This document shows, piece after piece, positions 9,693 through 19,677 of a stretch of 64,000 nucleotides of DNA. The DNA is from Pseudomonadota bacterium (GTDB lineage Bacteria; Pseudomonadota; Alphaproteobacteria; Micavibrionales; Micavibrionaceae), in NCBI GenBank assembly GCA_029558635.1, contig JAKQEE010000070.1, forward strand, positions 124,001 through 188,000, in the 5' to 3' direction. The number at the start of each line of letters is the position of its first letter. Positions within the stretch are counted from its first letter, which is position 1. Made by a program: the position numbers and the translations under genes. Under the pieces are notes generated by a model that did no database searches, was not told the origin of the DNA, and saw only the letters and a program-made list of their open reading frames with translations.

Positions 9693-9777
9693 AGCTTCCT
9701 CAATGGGGTTGGTTTTCAACAATTATCTTGGGGACGGTCAATCGTCCGGAAGACACCAAATGACTGTCGTTGGCAAA

Positions 9778-11286
9778 TTACCCTTGCAGCGCCTCAACCA
9801 GCGTTTGCTTCATACCTTTCGAGTAAATCGATTCAAGATATGCCGACATCTCTTTAAACACTTGCGGGCAAGTGTTGACTTCCGTGCCGAAAATTTCCTC
9901 GATCCCCAAAAGTCCAATCGGATCTTTCGGGCTGAGTTTTACACGCGTCATCAAAAGATCCTTTTTCGGATCTTTAATCTCGATTGCCGCGCCTGCCTCG
10001 TCGACACCGCTCAAATAACGATACCATCCGGCCAGAGCCAGCGTCATCCATTTGGTTGATCCGCCTTTTTCAATCTGGCTTTCCATCGGCGGGACAATCG
10101 CATTGTGGATTTTTTGCGACCCGTCTTCGGCCAAACGCTGGACCTGATCGCGAATCGAATGGTTCGAGAAACGCGAGATCAGGGTGTCTTTATAGATGTC
10201 CAGATCTATCCCCGGAACGGCAGGCAGAGTGGGCGTAATATCCTGATCCATATAGTTCCGGACAAATTGCCGGATCAGCGGATCGGACATCGCCAAATCC
10301 ACGTCGCGGTATCCCATCAGGTATGAAACGTAGGACAATGCGGAATGCGATCCGTTCAGCAGGCGCACTTTCATTTTCTCGTATGGATGCACATCCTTGA
10401 CGATCTGCACGCCGACTTCTTCGAAATCCGGACGGCCATTGATGAATTTGTCTTCCAGAACCCATTGAATAAAATCTTCACAGACCACCGGCCACTGGTC
10501 ACGAATTCCGAATTCATCCTCCAATAGCTGTTTCACATGATCGGTTGTCACGGGTGTAATACGGTCGACCATAGCGTTGGGGAAAGACACATTATCCTCA
10601 ATCCACGACGCCATGTCCTTGTCGACTTCACCGACAAATTGCATCAGGATTTTGCGCGTGATCTCGCCGTTCTCAGGAAGATTGTCACAGCACATCACGG
10701 TCAGGGGTTTTCCGTTCTCGGCGCGGCGGCGGGCCAATCCTGCTGCCAAATAACCAATCGCCGTTTTCGGGAATCCCGGATTCTGGATGTCATGCTGAAC
10801 GATCGGGTGAGCCAGATTCAAATTCTTTTTCTCGTCATAATAATATCCCTTTTCCGTGACGGTCAGGGATACAATGCGGATGGCTTCGTCGGCAATTTTC
10901 GAGATCACACGGTCGGGGTTGGAAGGGGCGTGCAGAACCTGCTTCATCGAACCGACAACGCGGGCGGCGTCTTTTTCAGGAGAACGTTCCAGAACCGTGT
11001 AGAGCATATCCTGAGAGGCCAGCGCCGCCATATGGGGCGCATCGGCATCCAGCAAACCAACACCCGTCAACATCCAGTTTTCGGCATGTGTTTTGAGATA
11101 TTCGTCCAGATAAACGGCCTGATGGGAACGGTGGAATCCCCCTACGCTCATGTGCAGGATGCCGCTCGACAATTTGCTACGGTCGTATGTCGGAACCCGC
11201 GCAACCTTGGACATCTCTGGAAGATTTTTCTCACAAACCGTGATCGCATCGGCAGATGCCGTCGTATTGGCCGTGGCTTGGCTCAT
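9778..11286 (-). CDS. Mannitol dehydrogenase-family polyol/hexuronate oxidoreductase 1
   Basis: A 502-residue NAD-dependent long-chain dehydrogenase of the mannitol dehydrogenase / fructuronate reductase family, oxidising a polyol to a ketose. The N-terminal domain contains the HMSVGGFHRSHQAVY cofactor-fold start, and the C-terminal domain has KVRLLNGSHSALSYV with the family's active-site Lys-x-x-x-Asn-x-x-H segment. It is near full family length. The neighbouring paralogue is clearly divergent from it, so the pair probably differs in substrate. The exact polyol cannot be read from the sequence. Confidence 0.9.
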   Translation of the reverse strand: MSQATANTTASADAITVCEKNLPEMSKVARVPTYDRSKLSSGILHMSVGGFHRSHQAVYLDEYLKTHAENWMLTGVGLLDADAPHMAALASQDMLYTVLERSPEKDAARVVGSMKQVLHAPSNPDRVISKIADEAIRIVSLTVTEKGYYYDEKKNLNLAHPIVQHDIQNPGFPKTAIGYLAAGLARRRAENGKPLTVMCCDNLPENGEITRKILMQFVGEVDKDMASWIEDNVSFPNAMVDRITPVTTDHVKQLLEDEFGIRDQWPVVCEDFIQWVLEDKFINGRPDFEEVGVQIVKDVHPYEKMKVRLLNGSHSALSYVSYLMGYRDVDLAMSDPLIRQFVRNYMDQDITPTLPAVPGIDLDIYKDTLISRFSNHSIRDQVQRLAEDGSQKIHNAIVPPMESQIEKGGSTKWMTLALAGWYRYLSGVDEAGAAIEIKDPKKDLLMTRVKLSPKDPIGLLGIEEIFGTEVNTCPQVFKEMSAYLESIYSKGMKQTLVEALQG

Positions 11287-11311
11287 TCATATCTCCTGTA
11301 CATTCAATTTA

Positions 11312-11341
11312 GGGGAAAAGTGGTTATAGCCACTTTCCCCC
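11312..11341 (-). terminator. Hairpin between the two polyol dehydrogenase genes
   Basis: GGGGAAAAGTGG and CCACTTTCCCCC form a 12-position stem with a single A-C mismatch around a 6-nt loop. On the minus strand it follows the first-transcribed dehydrogenase gene by about 30 nt. There is no T-run after it, so it could be an intra-operon attenuator or an mRNA-stabilising/processing hairpin rather than a full terminator. Confidence 0.5.
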
Positions 11342-11369
11342 TTCAAATCAATTTAGATTTATTCTTTGC

Positions 11370-12965
11370 TTAACCGGGCTCCCGATCACTGTTTTTTGGA
11401 CCCTGCGGCAGGGAAGGAGCGTCCTCATTGTCCTGACCGAGAATGTGGTCAGCACTATCTTGCATCGCAGCTTTTAAATGATCGTCCAGAGCGGCGTAGA
11501 CCTCTCTCAACTCATCAATAAACTGTACGCTGTTCGGGATAACCCGGCAGATATTCTGAATCTCATCCAGCATAAGAAAAGGGGTTGGATCCGAGTCCAG
11601 TTCTGCCGCAACATCCGTCAATCCATGTGCCACAGCCGCCTTGTCGCTTATGTCAAACCCAGAGTCACGTCCGGCTCTTGCCAAATATTCAATCCACATC
11701 GCAAAGGATAGCAACAAATGTTTACGGGTCTCAATGGGCCCTCCCTTGGCATACAAATCCTGAAGAGGGGCAACGACGCGGTCCGGAATCTTTTTGAGCC
11801 CGTCACGCGCCAGACGAACCAGTTCATCTCCCATATGAGGATTTTCAAGGCGATTGACTATATCCTCTCTATATCTGTCGAGGTCCATACCTTCAATTTC
11901 CGGCAGAGTTTGCCCCACCTCTTCCATAAACCCCTGTGCAAATTCTTTGATGCGTGACTTGGACATCGCTTCGTCAACGCGGCCACAACCAACCAGACGG
12001 CCAAACAATCCCAATGCCATGTGGACGCCGTTCAGTGTCCTAATCTTTGTCAGTTCATATTCATCAACGTTGTTGACAATTTTTGCTCCGACTTTTTCTA
12101 ATGGAGGCAATTCGACCCCTTCTTTCGGTTCGGAAATTACAAACTGGCGGAATGGTTCAGTAAAGATCGGACAAATATCAACCATTCCAAGAGTGTGGTG
12201 ATGATAGTCTCTTTTGTGTTTTGTTGCTTCCTTGCTTGGGACAATACGGTCAACCATCGTTCCCTGAAAGCTGACATTTGTGGCGATCCAATCGCGCAAT
12301 TCTTTCGACACTTCACGGGCGTAGGCAAGAACAGTGAATTTCAAAATTTCTGCGTTATTCGGGAAATTATCACATGACATGACCGAGAACGGCGGAATGC
12401 CGCGTTCCATACGCCCTTTCAGCGCGGCAACGATAAATCCAACCGTAATAGTCGGCTCGTCGATGTTTTCCAGAGAAGCCTTAACATCCTCATGCTCCCA
12501 GTCGAGAATTGTATCCGGACGGTAGTGATAACCGAATTGCGTGATGGTCATTGTCACAAGTTTGATATTCGGGTCCAGCATGCGTTCGATAATGGCCCGC
12601 TTTCCGTCTGTTTCCGTGGACATTGTTTCGCGGAGACTCCCGATCACTTTATATTCGGTACCGTCTTTTCCTTCTTCAATCACACTGTAGAGATAGTTCT
12701 GTTTTTTCAATTCCGACAGGCGGGAGCTGCGAAGGCCGACGGCACACACACCCCAGTCCATATGACCTTCATTCAGCAAATCGTTCAGATAAACGGCCAG
12801 ATGCCCCCTGAAAAAAAAGCTCGGCCCGAAATGCAATACTCCAACTTTTACATCTTCAAGTTTATAGTTTGGTCGCTGGATATGCGGCGGAAGATCCTTC
12901 ATAGTATCTTCTTTTAATATCTTCGGCTCTGATGACGCTTCTTTATGCTGTTCGGACAGGGTCAT
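11370..12965 (-). CDS. Mannitol dehydrogenase-family polyol/hexuronate oxidoreductase 2
   Basis: A 531-residue paralogue of the neighbouring polyol dehydrogenase, with the same two-domain layout: VGVLHFGPSFFFRGHLAVYL in the N-terminal cofactor domain and ELTKIRTLNGVHMALG (K-x3-N-x2-H) in the catalytic domain. It has about 20 extra N-terminal residues and a polar tail (DNEDAPSLPQGPKNSDREPG) absent from its neighbour. It is probably the first gene of the minus-strand operon, because a 272-nt divergent regulatory region precedes it. Confidence 0.9.
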   Translation of the reverse strand: MTLSEQHKEASSEPKILKEDTMKDLPPHIQRPNYKLEDVKVGVLHFGPSFFFRGHLAVYLNDLLNEGHMDWGVCAVGLRSSRLSELKKQNYLYSVIEEGKDGTEYKVIGSLRETMSTETDGKRAIIERMLDPNIKLVTMTITQFGYHYRPDTILDWEHEDVKASLENIDEPTITVGFIVAALKGRMERGIPPFSVMSCDNFPNNAEILKFTVLAYAREVSKELRDWIATNVSFQGTMVDRIVPSKEATKHKRDYHHHTLGMVDICPIFTEPFRQFVISEPKEGVELPPLEKVGAKIVNNVDEYELTKIRTLNGVHMALGLFGRLVGCGRVDEAMSKSRIKEFAQGFMEEVGQTLPEIEGMDLDRYREDIVNRLENPHMGDELVRLARDGLKKIPDRVVAPLQDLYAKGGPIETRKHLLLSFAMWIEYLARAGRDSGFDISDKAAVAHGLTDVAAELDSDPTPFLMLDEIQNICRVIPNSVQFIDELREVYAALDDHLKAAMQDSADHILGQDNEDAPSLPQGPKNSDREPG

Positions 12966-13237
12966 TTACACACACCTTCACGTAAATGTTATGGTTAATA
13001 ATAAACATGCCTTTTTACCCATTTCCAAAATAAAAGACAAACATAATTGTGCCCTTTTCCCGTAAAAAAAATGTTCACATGCGAAAGAGATTTTAACTGA
13101 AATAAGATTTCAAATTGTTAACGACTTTACAAAAGGGTACTGCCTATGGCAGGGTTAAGCCTTGCTTTCCATCGTTTTGGCTCCGTTAAATCGCGACCAA
13201 CTATTTGAATTTATTATAAAAACATAGATTTCTTGTA
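12966..13237. promoter_or_regulatory. Divergent promoter region, polyol operon / alpha-glucosidase
   Basis: A 272-nt AT-rich gap between two divergently transcribed sugar genes with no credible ORF. It must hold promoters for both directions. The one clear operator-like element is the perfect inverted repeat CTGCC-TAT-GGCAG at 13140-13152. No transcription factor gene lies nearby, so the regulator is unknown. Confidence 0.5.
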
Positions 13238-14887
13238 ATGAGCGGTAATAACAACTGGTGGCGCGGGGCCGTCATTTATCAAATTTACCCCCGCAGTTTC
13301 GTGGATATGAACGGAGACGGGATCGGTGACCTTCCCGGGATCGAGCGCCGTCTGGATTATCTGGCCAGCCTCGGTATCGACGCAATCTGGATTTCCCCGT
13401 TTTTCAAGTCCCCGATGAAGGATTTCGGGTATGACGTATCCGATTATCGCGCCGTGGACCCCATTTTCGGTCATATCGACGATTTCGACCGTTTGTTGCG
13501 CCATGCCCACCAGCGCGGTATCAAGATCATTATTGATGAGGTCTGGTCACATACGTCTGACCAACATCACTGGTTCCATGAAAGCCGGGCCAGTCGCACC
13601 AATTCCAAGCACGATTGGTATGTATGGGCCGACGCCAAGCCTGATGGAACCCCTCCCAATAACTGGTTGTCCTATTTCGGCGGGCCTGCCTGGACGTGGG
13701 ATGCGCGGCGCGAACAATATTATCTGCACCATTTCCTGAGTTCCCAGCCCGCCCTTAATCTCTGGAATCCCGATGTCTTGAAAGAAATTTTTGACATTGC
13801 AAAATACTGGCTCGATATGGGGGTTGACGGTTTCCGGCTTGACGCCCTTCACACCTATCAACACGATCCCGAACTGAGAGACAATCCCGTTCGGGTGGCG
13901 AATGACGTCATCCCGATGGATATGCCTTTATCCAACCCGATGTCCTATCAAAAGCGTATTTATAGTATGGGCACTCCTCACGTCGTTCCTTTTATTGAGA
14001 AACTCAGAGAGTATGTCAATCAATGGCCTGACCGTTGCCTTCTCGGAGAGGCCGGCGGTGACGACAGCGAAGCCCTTGCCGCCAGCTATGTCCAAACCGG
14101 CAAACGCCTTCATATGGCCTATTCGTTCGGGCTGCTCGGTTCACGGATGACCCATCATGACGTGTCCGAGACGGTGAAGCGTGTCGAACAAAAGCTGGGA
14201 GACGGATGGCTTTGCTGGGCCACCAGCAACCACGATACAGTTCGCGTTGTCTCGCGGATGCATGCCCCCGACCATCTTCACAAAGAAGCTGCGTTGATGG
14301 TTATGGCGCTGGGCCTTTCCCTGCGCGGATCCTATTGTATGTATCAGGGTGAAGAGTTGGGACTGCCACAGGCCAAACTCGCATTTGAGGATTTGCGCGA
14401 TCCTTACGATATTTCGCTTTATCCAGAACATGCCGGACGTGACGGCGGTCGGACGCCAATGCCGTGGCACAAGGAAAAGCCCAATGGCGGATTCAGTTTC
14501 GCACCGGAAACGTGGATCAAATTCTGGGAACCTCACCGCGACCTCGCCGTGTCGGTTCAGGAGCATAATTCCGATTCCGTTCTTAACCACTATCGCCGCA
14601 TGATCGGATTCAGAAAACAGATCCCTGCTCTGCGAGACGGGGACATCCATGTTCTCGACACTCCGGAACCGATTGTGGCCTGGGTACGAAAAACGGATGA
14701 CTATGTGCTTTTGTGCATTTTCAACCTGTCGCCGGACCAGCAAAACTGGACTCTTCCTGACGACAACACTTATTCAATGGTCAGCGGCATCAGTAACGGT
14801 TCGGAAATCAGCGTGGAAAATGACCGTCAGGTTGTATTCCATCCTTACGGATTCGGGTTCTTCGGCTGCACGCAGCCCAAGGCATGA
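13238..14887 (+). CDS. GH13 alpha-glucosidase
   Basis: Hydrolyses terminal alpha-linked glucose from maltose-, sucrose- or trehalose-type substrates. The 549-residue (beta/alpha)8 enzyme starts VIYQIYPRSFVDMNGDGIGD. It carries conserved region I as DEVWSHTSD (Ser where many members have Asn, as in GH13_23-type alpha-glucosidases), nucleophile Asp202 in DGFRLDALH, acid/base Glu271 in LLGEAGG, and the SNHDTVR transition-state Asp. There is no signal peptide, so it should be cytoplasmic and would need a sugar transporter encoded elsewhere. The substrate range is inferred from the family. Confidence 0.93.
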   Translation: MSGNNNWWRGAVIYQIYPRSFVDMNGDGIGDLPGIERRLDYLASLGIDAIWISPFFKSPMKDFGYDVSDYRAVDPIFGHIDDFDRLLRHAHQRGIKIIIDEVWSHTSDQHHWFHESRASRTNSKHDWYVWADAKPDGTPPNNWLSYFGGPAWTWDARREQYYLHHFLSSQPALNLWNPDVLKEIFDIAKYWLDMGVDGFRLDALHTYQHDPELRDNPVRVANDVIPMDMPLSNPMSYQKRIYSMGTPHVVPFIEKLREYVNQWPDRCLLGEAGGDDSEALAASYVQTGKRLHMAYSFGLLGSRMTHHDVSETVKRVEQKLGDGWLCWATSNHDTVRVVSRMHAPDHLHKEAALMVMALGLSLRGSYCMYQGEELGLPQAKLAFEDLRDPYDISLYPEHAGRDGGRTPMPWHKEKPNGGFSFAPETWIKFWEPHRDLAVSVQEHNSDSVLNHYRRMIGFRKQIPALRDGDIHVLDTPEPIVAWVRKTDDYVLLCIFNLSPDQQNWTLPDDNTYSMVSGISNGSEISVENDRQVVFHPYGFGFFGCTQPKA

Positions 14888-14889
14888 TT

Positions 14890-15588
14890 TTATTCTTCCT
14901 CAAGCATCGCCGCACGAAGAACGGGCTTGGTCAGATCGCCCTTTTTGAGGGCGGTTGCGGTCAGGCGGATTTTTTCAACCAAAGCGTCCAGACCATCCCA
15001 AGACCGCTCCATACGGTTGAGAATGTAATCCAGACCGTCTTGATCAATGGTGAGGTTCTGGTCGGCAAAGCGTTTGGCCAGAACACGGGTTAGCAACTCA
15101 TCGTCCGGCGGACGGATTTCGGCGGAACCCGCCGCCCGCAGACGCGATTCCATATCTTTGATTTCAAAGACCAGTTTTTCCGGTGCTGTGGTGGACAGGC
15201 CCAGAATGTAATTGTCCTGTTGCCTAAACGCGTTGTGAAGGTGGAAGAGTTTTTCTTCCTGTTCCTTGTCACCAATCAGAAATTCCAAATGATCGAGAAC
15301 TATATTTTTCTTTGCAGCGATGAGGCTTTCGACGTCTGCGGTCCCGAAGTCTTTCAGACTTAAAATTTCCGCACCTGATTTATGTTGCCAGACTGCGGCC
15401 AGATGGGTTTTCCCGCATCCTTTTGGGCCGTAGAGCGTCAGGAACGGGTACGGCTTCCAATCTTTCGGCCAGTTCTCGACAAGGCCCACGGCAGCACGGT
15501 TGCAGTCGCCCACCATGAAATCTTCGCGACCCATGGCGGGTGCGAATTTCAAATCAAGCGGCAATTGACGCGAGGGACTAAGCACCAT
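14890..15588 (-). CDS. hda: Hda/HdaA, DnaA-related regulator of replication initiation
   Basis: A 232-residue DnaA-like AAA+ protein that promotes hydrolysis of DnaA-bound ATP with the sliding clamp. The N-terminus has QLPLDL, a clamp-binding motif as in Hda, followed by a P-loop-like GPKGCGKTHLA segment and a DnaA-type ATPase fold. The DnaA DNA-binding domain IV is missing, as expected. It overlaps the upstream AI-2E transporter gene by 11 nt, an arrangement common in alphaproteobacteria. Confidence 0.9.
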   Translation of the reverse strand: MVLSPSRQLPLDLKFAPAMGREDFMVGDCNRAAVGLVENWPKDWKPYPFLTLYGPKGCGKTHLAAVWQHKSGAEILSLKDFGTADVESLIAAKKNIVLDHLEFLIGDKEQEEKLFHLHNAFRQQDNYILGLSTTAPEKLVFEIKDMESRLRAAGSAEIRPPDDELLTRVLAKRFADQNLTIDQDGLDYILNRMERSWDGLDALVEKIRLTATALKKGDLTKPVLRAAMLEEE

Positions 15589-16663
15589 TTTTATCCGCTT
15601 CCAGTTGGTGGTGGTAATAAGGGCTCTTCTTATAGGTTTCGATCAGGAAGCCGACCAGAACGCCGATGCTGGCCGCCACGGGGACCGAGAGGAACATACC
15701 GAGCAAGCCCATCAACGATCCACCCGCCATCAGCGCAAAAATAATCCAGAGCGGGTGAAGACCCACGCTGTCGCCCATCAGTTTCGGGGTGATGAAATTG
15801 CCTTCGATAAACTGGCCGATGAAAAAGATCACGGCGATCATGCCGATAAAGGTCCAGTCCCCGCCCGATTGGAAGAACGCCACGGCCAAGGATGTGACCA
15901 GACCAACCGTCGAGCCGACAAAAGGAATGATCGAGAGGATGCCAGTGCCGAGACCGATAAAAAAACCGTAATTCAGTCCGGCAATGCTTAGCGCCAGTGC
16001 GTAAATCAATCCAAGCAGGACACAAACCGTGATCTGGCCACGTACAAAGCCGGAGATTTTGCGGTCAATATCCCCCGCCAGACGTTTGATGGTCGGCGCA
16101 TGCTGGCGCGGCAACAAGTCATTTACAAATTTCATCACAGCCGGCCATTCTTTCATCAGGAAGTACGCGGCCACCGGCGTGATCAACAGTGTGGAGATAA
16201 AATCGACAATGGCAATTCCCCCCTTGGTCAGGCCACCCAGAACACCTTTGCTGACTTGCAGGGCCTTGCCGATATTGTCCTTGACGGCGGTTTGCAATTG
16301 GTCGGCGGTGATGTGGTATCCCATCTGTTCCTGAACGGCAACAATACGCGGCTCGATTTTATCCCAGATATTCTGGGCGAGTTCCGGCGCGTGATGGATA
16401 AAGTCTGCGGCTTCTTTAATCAGGATTGGCGTGATAACCGCTAGGATCAATCCCACAACCAGAAAAAATGCCCCCAAAATGCCCAATACCACCCACGGAC
16501 GTTTCACTTTGCCTTTCGAGAGTTTGTTGACGATGGGATTGAGGAGATAGGCAATCGCGCCACCCAGAACAAACGGAAACAAGACCGGCTGGAACAGAGA
16601 GATCAATCCGGCGGCCACCAGAACGGCCAGTCCCCAGAACAAAATTTGATGTGTGGTTGTCAT
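15578..16663 (-). CDS. AI-2E family (PerM-type) membrane transporter
   Basis: A 361-residue inner membrane protein with hydrophobic N-terminal helices (residues about 8-40 and 60-85) and a second membrane half ending in the ALMAGGSLMGLLGMFLSVPVAA segment typical of the family. Members are described as exporters of signalling molecules, lipids or ions, and most have no proven substrate. It forms an operon between the DUF2066 gene and hda. The family is firm; the function is not. Confidence 0.88.
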   Translation of the reverse strand: MTTTHQILFWGLAVLVAAGLISLFQPVLFPFVLGGAIAYLLNPIVNKLSKGKVKRPWVVLGILGAFFLVVGLILAVITPILIKEAADFIHHAPELAQNIWDKIEPRIVAVQEQMGYHITADQLQTAVKDNIGKALQVSKGVLGGLTKGGIAIVDFISTLLITPVAAYFLMKEWPAVMKFVNDLLPRQHAPTIKRLAGDIDRKISGFVRGQITVCVLLGLIYALALSIAGLNYGFFIGLGTGILSIIPFVGSTVGLVTSLAVAFFQSGGDWTFIGMIAVIFFIGQFIEGNFITPKLMGDSVGLHPLWIIFALMAGGSLMGLLGMFLSVPVAASIGVLVGFLIETYKKSPYYHHQLEADKNGA

Positions 16664-16683
16664 GGATTAATCATCCTTTTCGG

Positions 16684-17904
16684 TTAGCGGTCAATGCGGT
16701 AAGACCCGTCAATGGCCTTCTGGACAGTAAAACCGCCCGCGGTCAGCGCAGCCCATCCCTGTTGCCAATCCCCTGTGTTGAATTGCAGTTCGGCATTGGT
16801 GGTTTTCATCGACAGGATTTTATAATTTGACAATGACGGGGAGGATTTGAGCGCGCTCTGGAGCGCCGTCCAGTCCCGCAACGAACGGAAGGTTGCCACC
16901 GCACGAATTGTTTCCGCGTTTTGCACCGGAGAAGACATCGAAGGTGACGGTGTTGTCGGTGCGAGCGTTGTCGTCACTGGCGGCGCCGGTTGCGCAAATG
17001 TTTCAGGAAGCGGTTCCGGTGACGGGGCTTCGGTTGTCAGTGGGATTTCCTCGCTTTGCTGGCGCTCGATTCCCACCAGCGTCGCCACAGCCGCATTGGT
17101 AAAGAGAGTGTCAGTTTCATTTTGCTTGGTCAGGGACACGGGAAGCGTTCTGACCAGTTCGACACGGTCGCGGTCAGTACGGTACAGATCAACCATCCAT
17201 GTGCGGGGGTCTTCGCCACCGCGCATTACGGCCACGATCACCCGATCGACGCCATAACGTTCGCGGATTTTGCGGATCGAGGACATGGACAAAAGGGTCG
17301 GGTCTTTTTCCCACACATCGGTTGAATCAAGAACCGTTCCGGCGGGATAAATGATATGCGTGTCGGTGGTCTTGGCGACCAGTGCTTTCCAGTATTCGTT
17401 TTTCTCCTTGTCCCACAGGATTGAATTGTCTTTCGCCGTAATAAACGGCAAGACCAAAGTTTGTCCCGATGACGGTGCTGCGGCAATTTCAGGCGCGGCG
17501 GAATACCCGCCGCCGCTGATTCCGAAATACCGATTTACGGACGCTTCGCGGAAGCGGAACGTGAATGTTCCGCGATAACGCTTATGGGAGAGTTGTTCGT
17601 TTTTGATTTCGAAATCCTTGACCAGTGAAGAAATGATCTGGGAATCCGGAATTTTGCGATCCGCGTTTCCCAAACGGGCAGCCAGAGTTTTAAAGGCCTC
17701 CGTTTGAGCCTGATCGAAGGCTTTGTTTCGCGCCTTGACCGAGCTTTCGTCGCTCGCGTCGGCTTGGACATCCGCGACCACATAGGTCTGCCCCACTGTC
17801 TGGGCACAGGCAGGAACACCCACCCAAAAAGTCAAAAAACTTGCGGTCAAAATCAGAGAAAAAGCTATACGGCGCATGGCAAAACGTCTAAATAGAGGGT
17901 TCAT
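16684..17904 (-). CDS. DUF2066 domain protein, exported
   Basis: A 406-residue protein with an N-terminal signal peptide ([19 protein letters not shown], cleavage near ACA-QT) and a domain matching alphaproteobacterial DUF2066 proteins encoded beside AI-2E/hda genes. A Pro/Thr/Ser-rich linker occupies about residues 285-325. The function is unknown; location should be periplasmic or envelope. It is divergent from purM with only 36 nt between the starts. Confidence 0.8.
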   Translation of the reverse strand: MNPLFRRFAMRRIAFSLILTASFLTFWVGVPACAQTVGQTYVVADVQADASDESSVKARNKAFDQAQTEAFKTLAARLGNADRKIPDSQIISSLVKDFEIKNEQLSHKRYRGTFTFRFREASVNRYFGISGGGYSAAPEIAAAPSSGQTLVLPFITAKDNSILWDKEKNEYWKALVAKTTDTHIIYPAGTVLDSTDVWEKDPTLLSMSSIRKIRERYGVDRVIVAVMRGGEDPRTWMVDLYRTDRDRVELVRTLPVSLTKQNETDTLFTNAAVATLVGIERQQSEEIPLTTEAPSPEPLPETFAQPAPPVTTTLAPTTPSPSMSSPVQNAETIRAVATFRSLRDWTALQSALKSSPSLSNYKILSMKTTNAELQFNTGDWQQGWAALTAGGFTVQKAIDGSYRIDR

Positions 17905-17940
17905 CTCAGACCTGTTTATAGTAGAAAGGCCGTGTTTTCA

Positions 17941-18999
17941 ATGAAACAGAGTGCATATAAAGACGCCGGAGTCGATATTGAGGCAGGAGACGCGTTGGTC
18001 GAGCGGATCAAGCCATTGGCCAAATCCACGAACCGCTCCGGCATTATGGGCGGTTTGGGCGGTTTCGGGGCGTTTTTCGATGTGAAAGCGGCTGGTTTCG
18101 TCGATCCGGTGATGATTTCCTCGACCGATGGGGTCGGGACCAAAATCCGCGTGGCGATTGATTGCGGGGCACACGACACGGTGGGGATCGATCTGGTCGC
18201 GATGTGCGTTAACGATTTGATCGTCCAAGGCGGCGAGCCTCTTTTCTTCCTCGATTATTTTGCGTCGTCCAAGCTTGACGTCGATGTGGCCGAGCGGGTT
18301 GTGGCCGGGATTGCCGAAGGATGCCGTCAGGCGGGTTGTGCCTTGATCGGTGGCGAGACCGCCGAGATGCCCAGCATGTATGAAGAAGGCGATTACGATC
18401 TGGCCGGATTTTCCGTGGGGGCCGTCGAGCGGGCCAGAATTCTAACCGGTTCGGATATTCAAGCGGGCGATGTGGTGTTGGGGCTGGCGGCCAGCGGATG
18501 CCATTCCAACGGCTATTCCTTGATCCGCAAAATCGTGAAAGATCAAGGCCTTAGTTACAGTGATCCCGCACCATACGATACGTCTCGGAATCTTGGGGAA
18601 GATCTTCTGACCCCTACCCGTATCTATATCAAATCGATTCTGCCCGTATTGAAAGAGACGGATATGATTAAGGGATTGGCCAATATTACAGGCGGCGGGC
18701 TTTTGGAAAATATACCGCGCGTGATCCCCGATGGCTTGGCGGTCAATCTGGATGCCGCGTCGTGGCAGCTCCCCCCTGTGTTCAAGTGGCTTAAATCTTG
18801 CGGCAATATCGAAAATGAAGATATGGCCCGCACGCTCAATTGCGGGATCGGGATGGTGGCGGTTGTCCGTGAAGCGGATGTTGCCGACGTGATCCAACGA
18901 TTGACAGCGGGTGGCGAAACTGTGTTTACCATTGGCAAGATTGTCGCCGAAGACCGCGCCCAATGCGTCAAGATTTCGAATATGAAAATATGGAGCTGA
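17941..18999 (+). CDS. purM: Phosphoribosylformylglycinamidine cyclo-ligase PurM
   Basis: Makes aminoimidazole ribonucleotide, step 5 of de novo purine synthesis. The N-terminus [20 protein letters not shown] is the PurM signature. [12 protein letters not shown] (ATP site) and [13 protein letters not shown] are also conserved. I chose ATG 17941, 11 nt after GAAAGG; an in-frame GTG at 17932 is too close to that site. The length (352 residues) is normal. The stop is one nt from purN. Confidence 0.97.
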   Translation: MKQSAYKDAGVDIEAGDALVERIKPLAKSTNRSGIMGGLGGFGAFFDVKAAGFVDPVMISSTDGVGTKIRVAIDCGAHDTVGIDLVAMCVNDLIVQGGEPLFFLDYFASSKLDVDVAERVVAGIAEGCRQAGCALIGGETAEMPSMYEEGDYDLAGFSVGAVERARILTGSDIQAGDVVLGLAASGCHSNGYSLIRKIVKDQGLSYSDPAPYDTSRNLGEDLLTPTRIYIKSILPVLKETDMIKGLANITGGGLLENIPRVIPDGLAVNLDAASWQLPPVFKWLKSCGNIENEDMARTLNCGIGMVAVVREADVADVIQRLTAGGETVFTIGKIVAEDRAQCVKISNMKIWS

Positions 19000-19000
19000 G

Positions 19001-19600
19001 ATGGCTTCAAAAATCGGATTGGCGGTATTAATTTCAGGAGGGGGGAGCAATCTTCAGGCCTTGATTGATGCGTGCCGCGATCCCGCTTATCCGGCGGAAA
19101 TCCGTCTTGTCATCTCCAATATTGCCGATGCGTATGGCGTGGAACGCGCCAAAAAAGCCGGAATTCCAGCACTTGTTGTTTCCCACAAGGATTTTGCCTC
19201 GCGCGAAGAGTTCGAGCAGGCGATGATTACCGAAATGGAAAAATACCCCATTGATCTGGTCTGTCAGGCCGGATTTATGCGCATTCTCACTCCTCTTTTT
19301 GTCAAACATTGGGAAGGTCGGCTTATCAATATCCACCCGTCCCTCCTCCCCAAGGGCAAAGGTACGCACGGCCTTAAGGTCCATACGAAAATTCTGGGGG
19401 ACGGGGAAACGGAATCGGGCTGCACCATCCATTATGTGACCGAAGGGGTGGACGAGGGCGACATCATCCTTCAACGCTCTGTTCCGGTTCTTTCTGACGA
19501 CACGCCGGAAACTCTGGCCGCCCGCGTGTTGGAGCAAGAGCATATCGCCTACCCTGAAGCGGTTAAACTTCTGGCAACTCAATATCTTACGGGAAAATAA
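19001..19600 (+). CDS. purN: Phosphoribosylglycinamide formyltransferase PurN
   Basis: Folate-dependent formylation of glycinamide ribonucleotide. The 199-residue protein has the N-terminal LISGGGSNLQALI phosphate loop and the catalytic NIHPSLLP segment (Asn110, His112), followed by the HYVTEGVDEGDIILQ segment carrying the conserved Asp. It immediately follows purM, the common purMN pair. Confidence 0.97.
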   Translation: MASKIGLAVLISGGGSNLQALIDACRDPAYPAEIRLVISNIADAYGVERAKKAGIPALVVSHKDFASREEFEQAMITEMEKYPIDLVCQAGFMRILTPLFVKHWEGRLINIHPSLLPKGKGTHGLKVHTKILGDGETESGCTIHYVTEGVDEGDIILQRSVPVLSDDTPETLAARVLEQEHIAYPEAVKLLATQYLTGK

Positions 19601-19677
19601 CTTCTCTCTTTTCTATACGCTATATTAACGAATTTGCGGGATGGTTAAGGCTGGGGAGAGCTGTTTATTCTCCGTCC

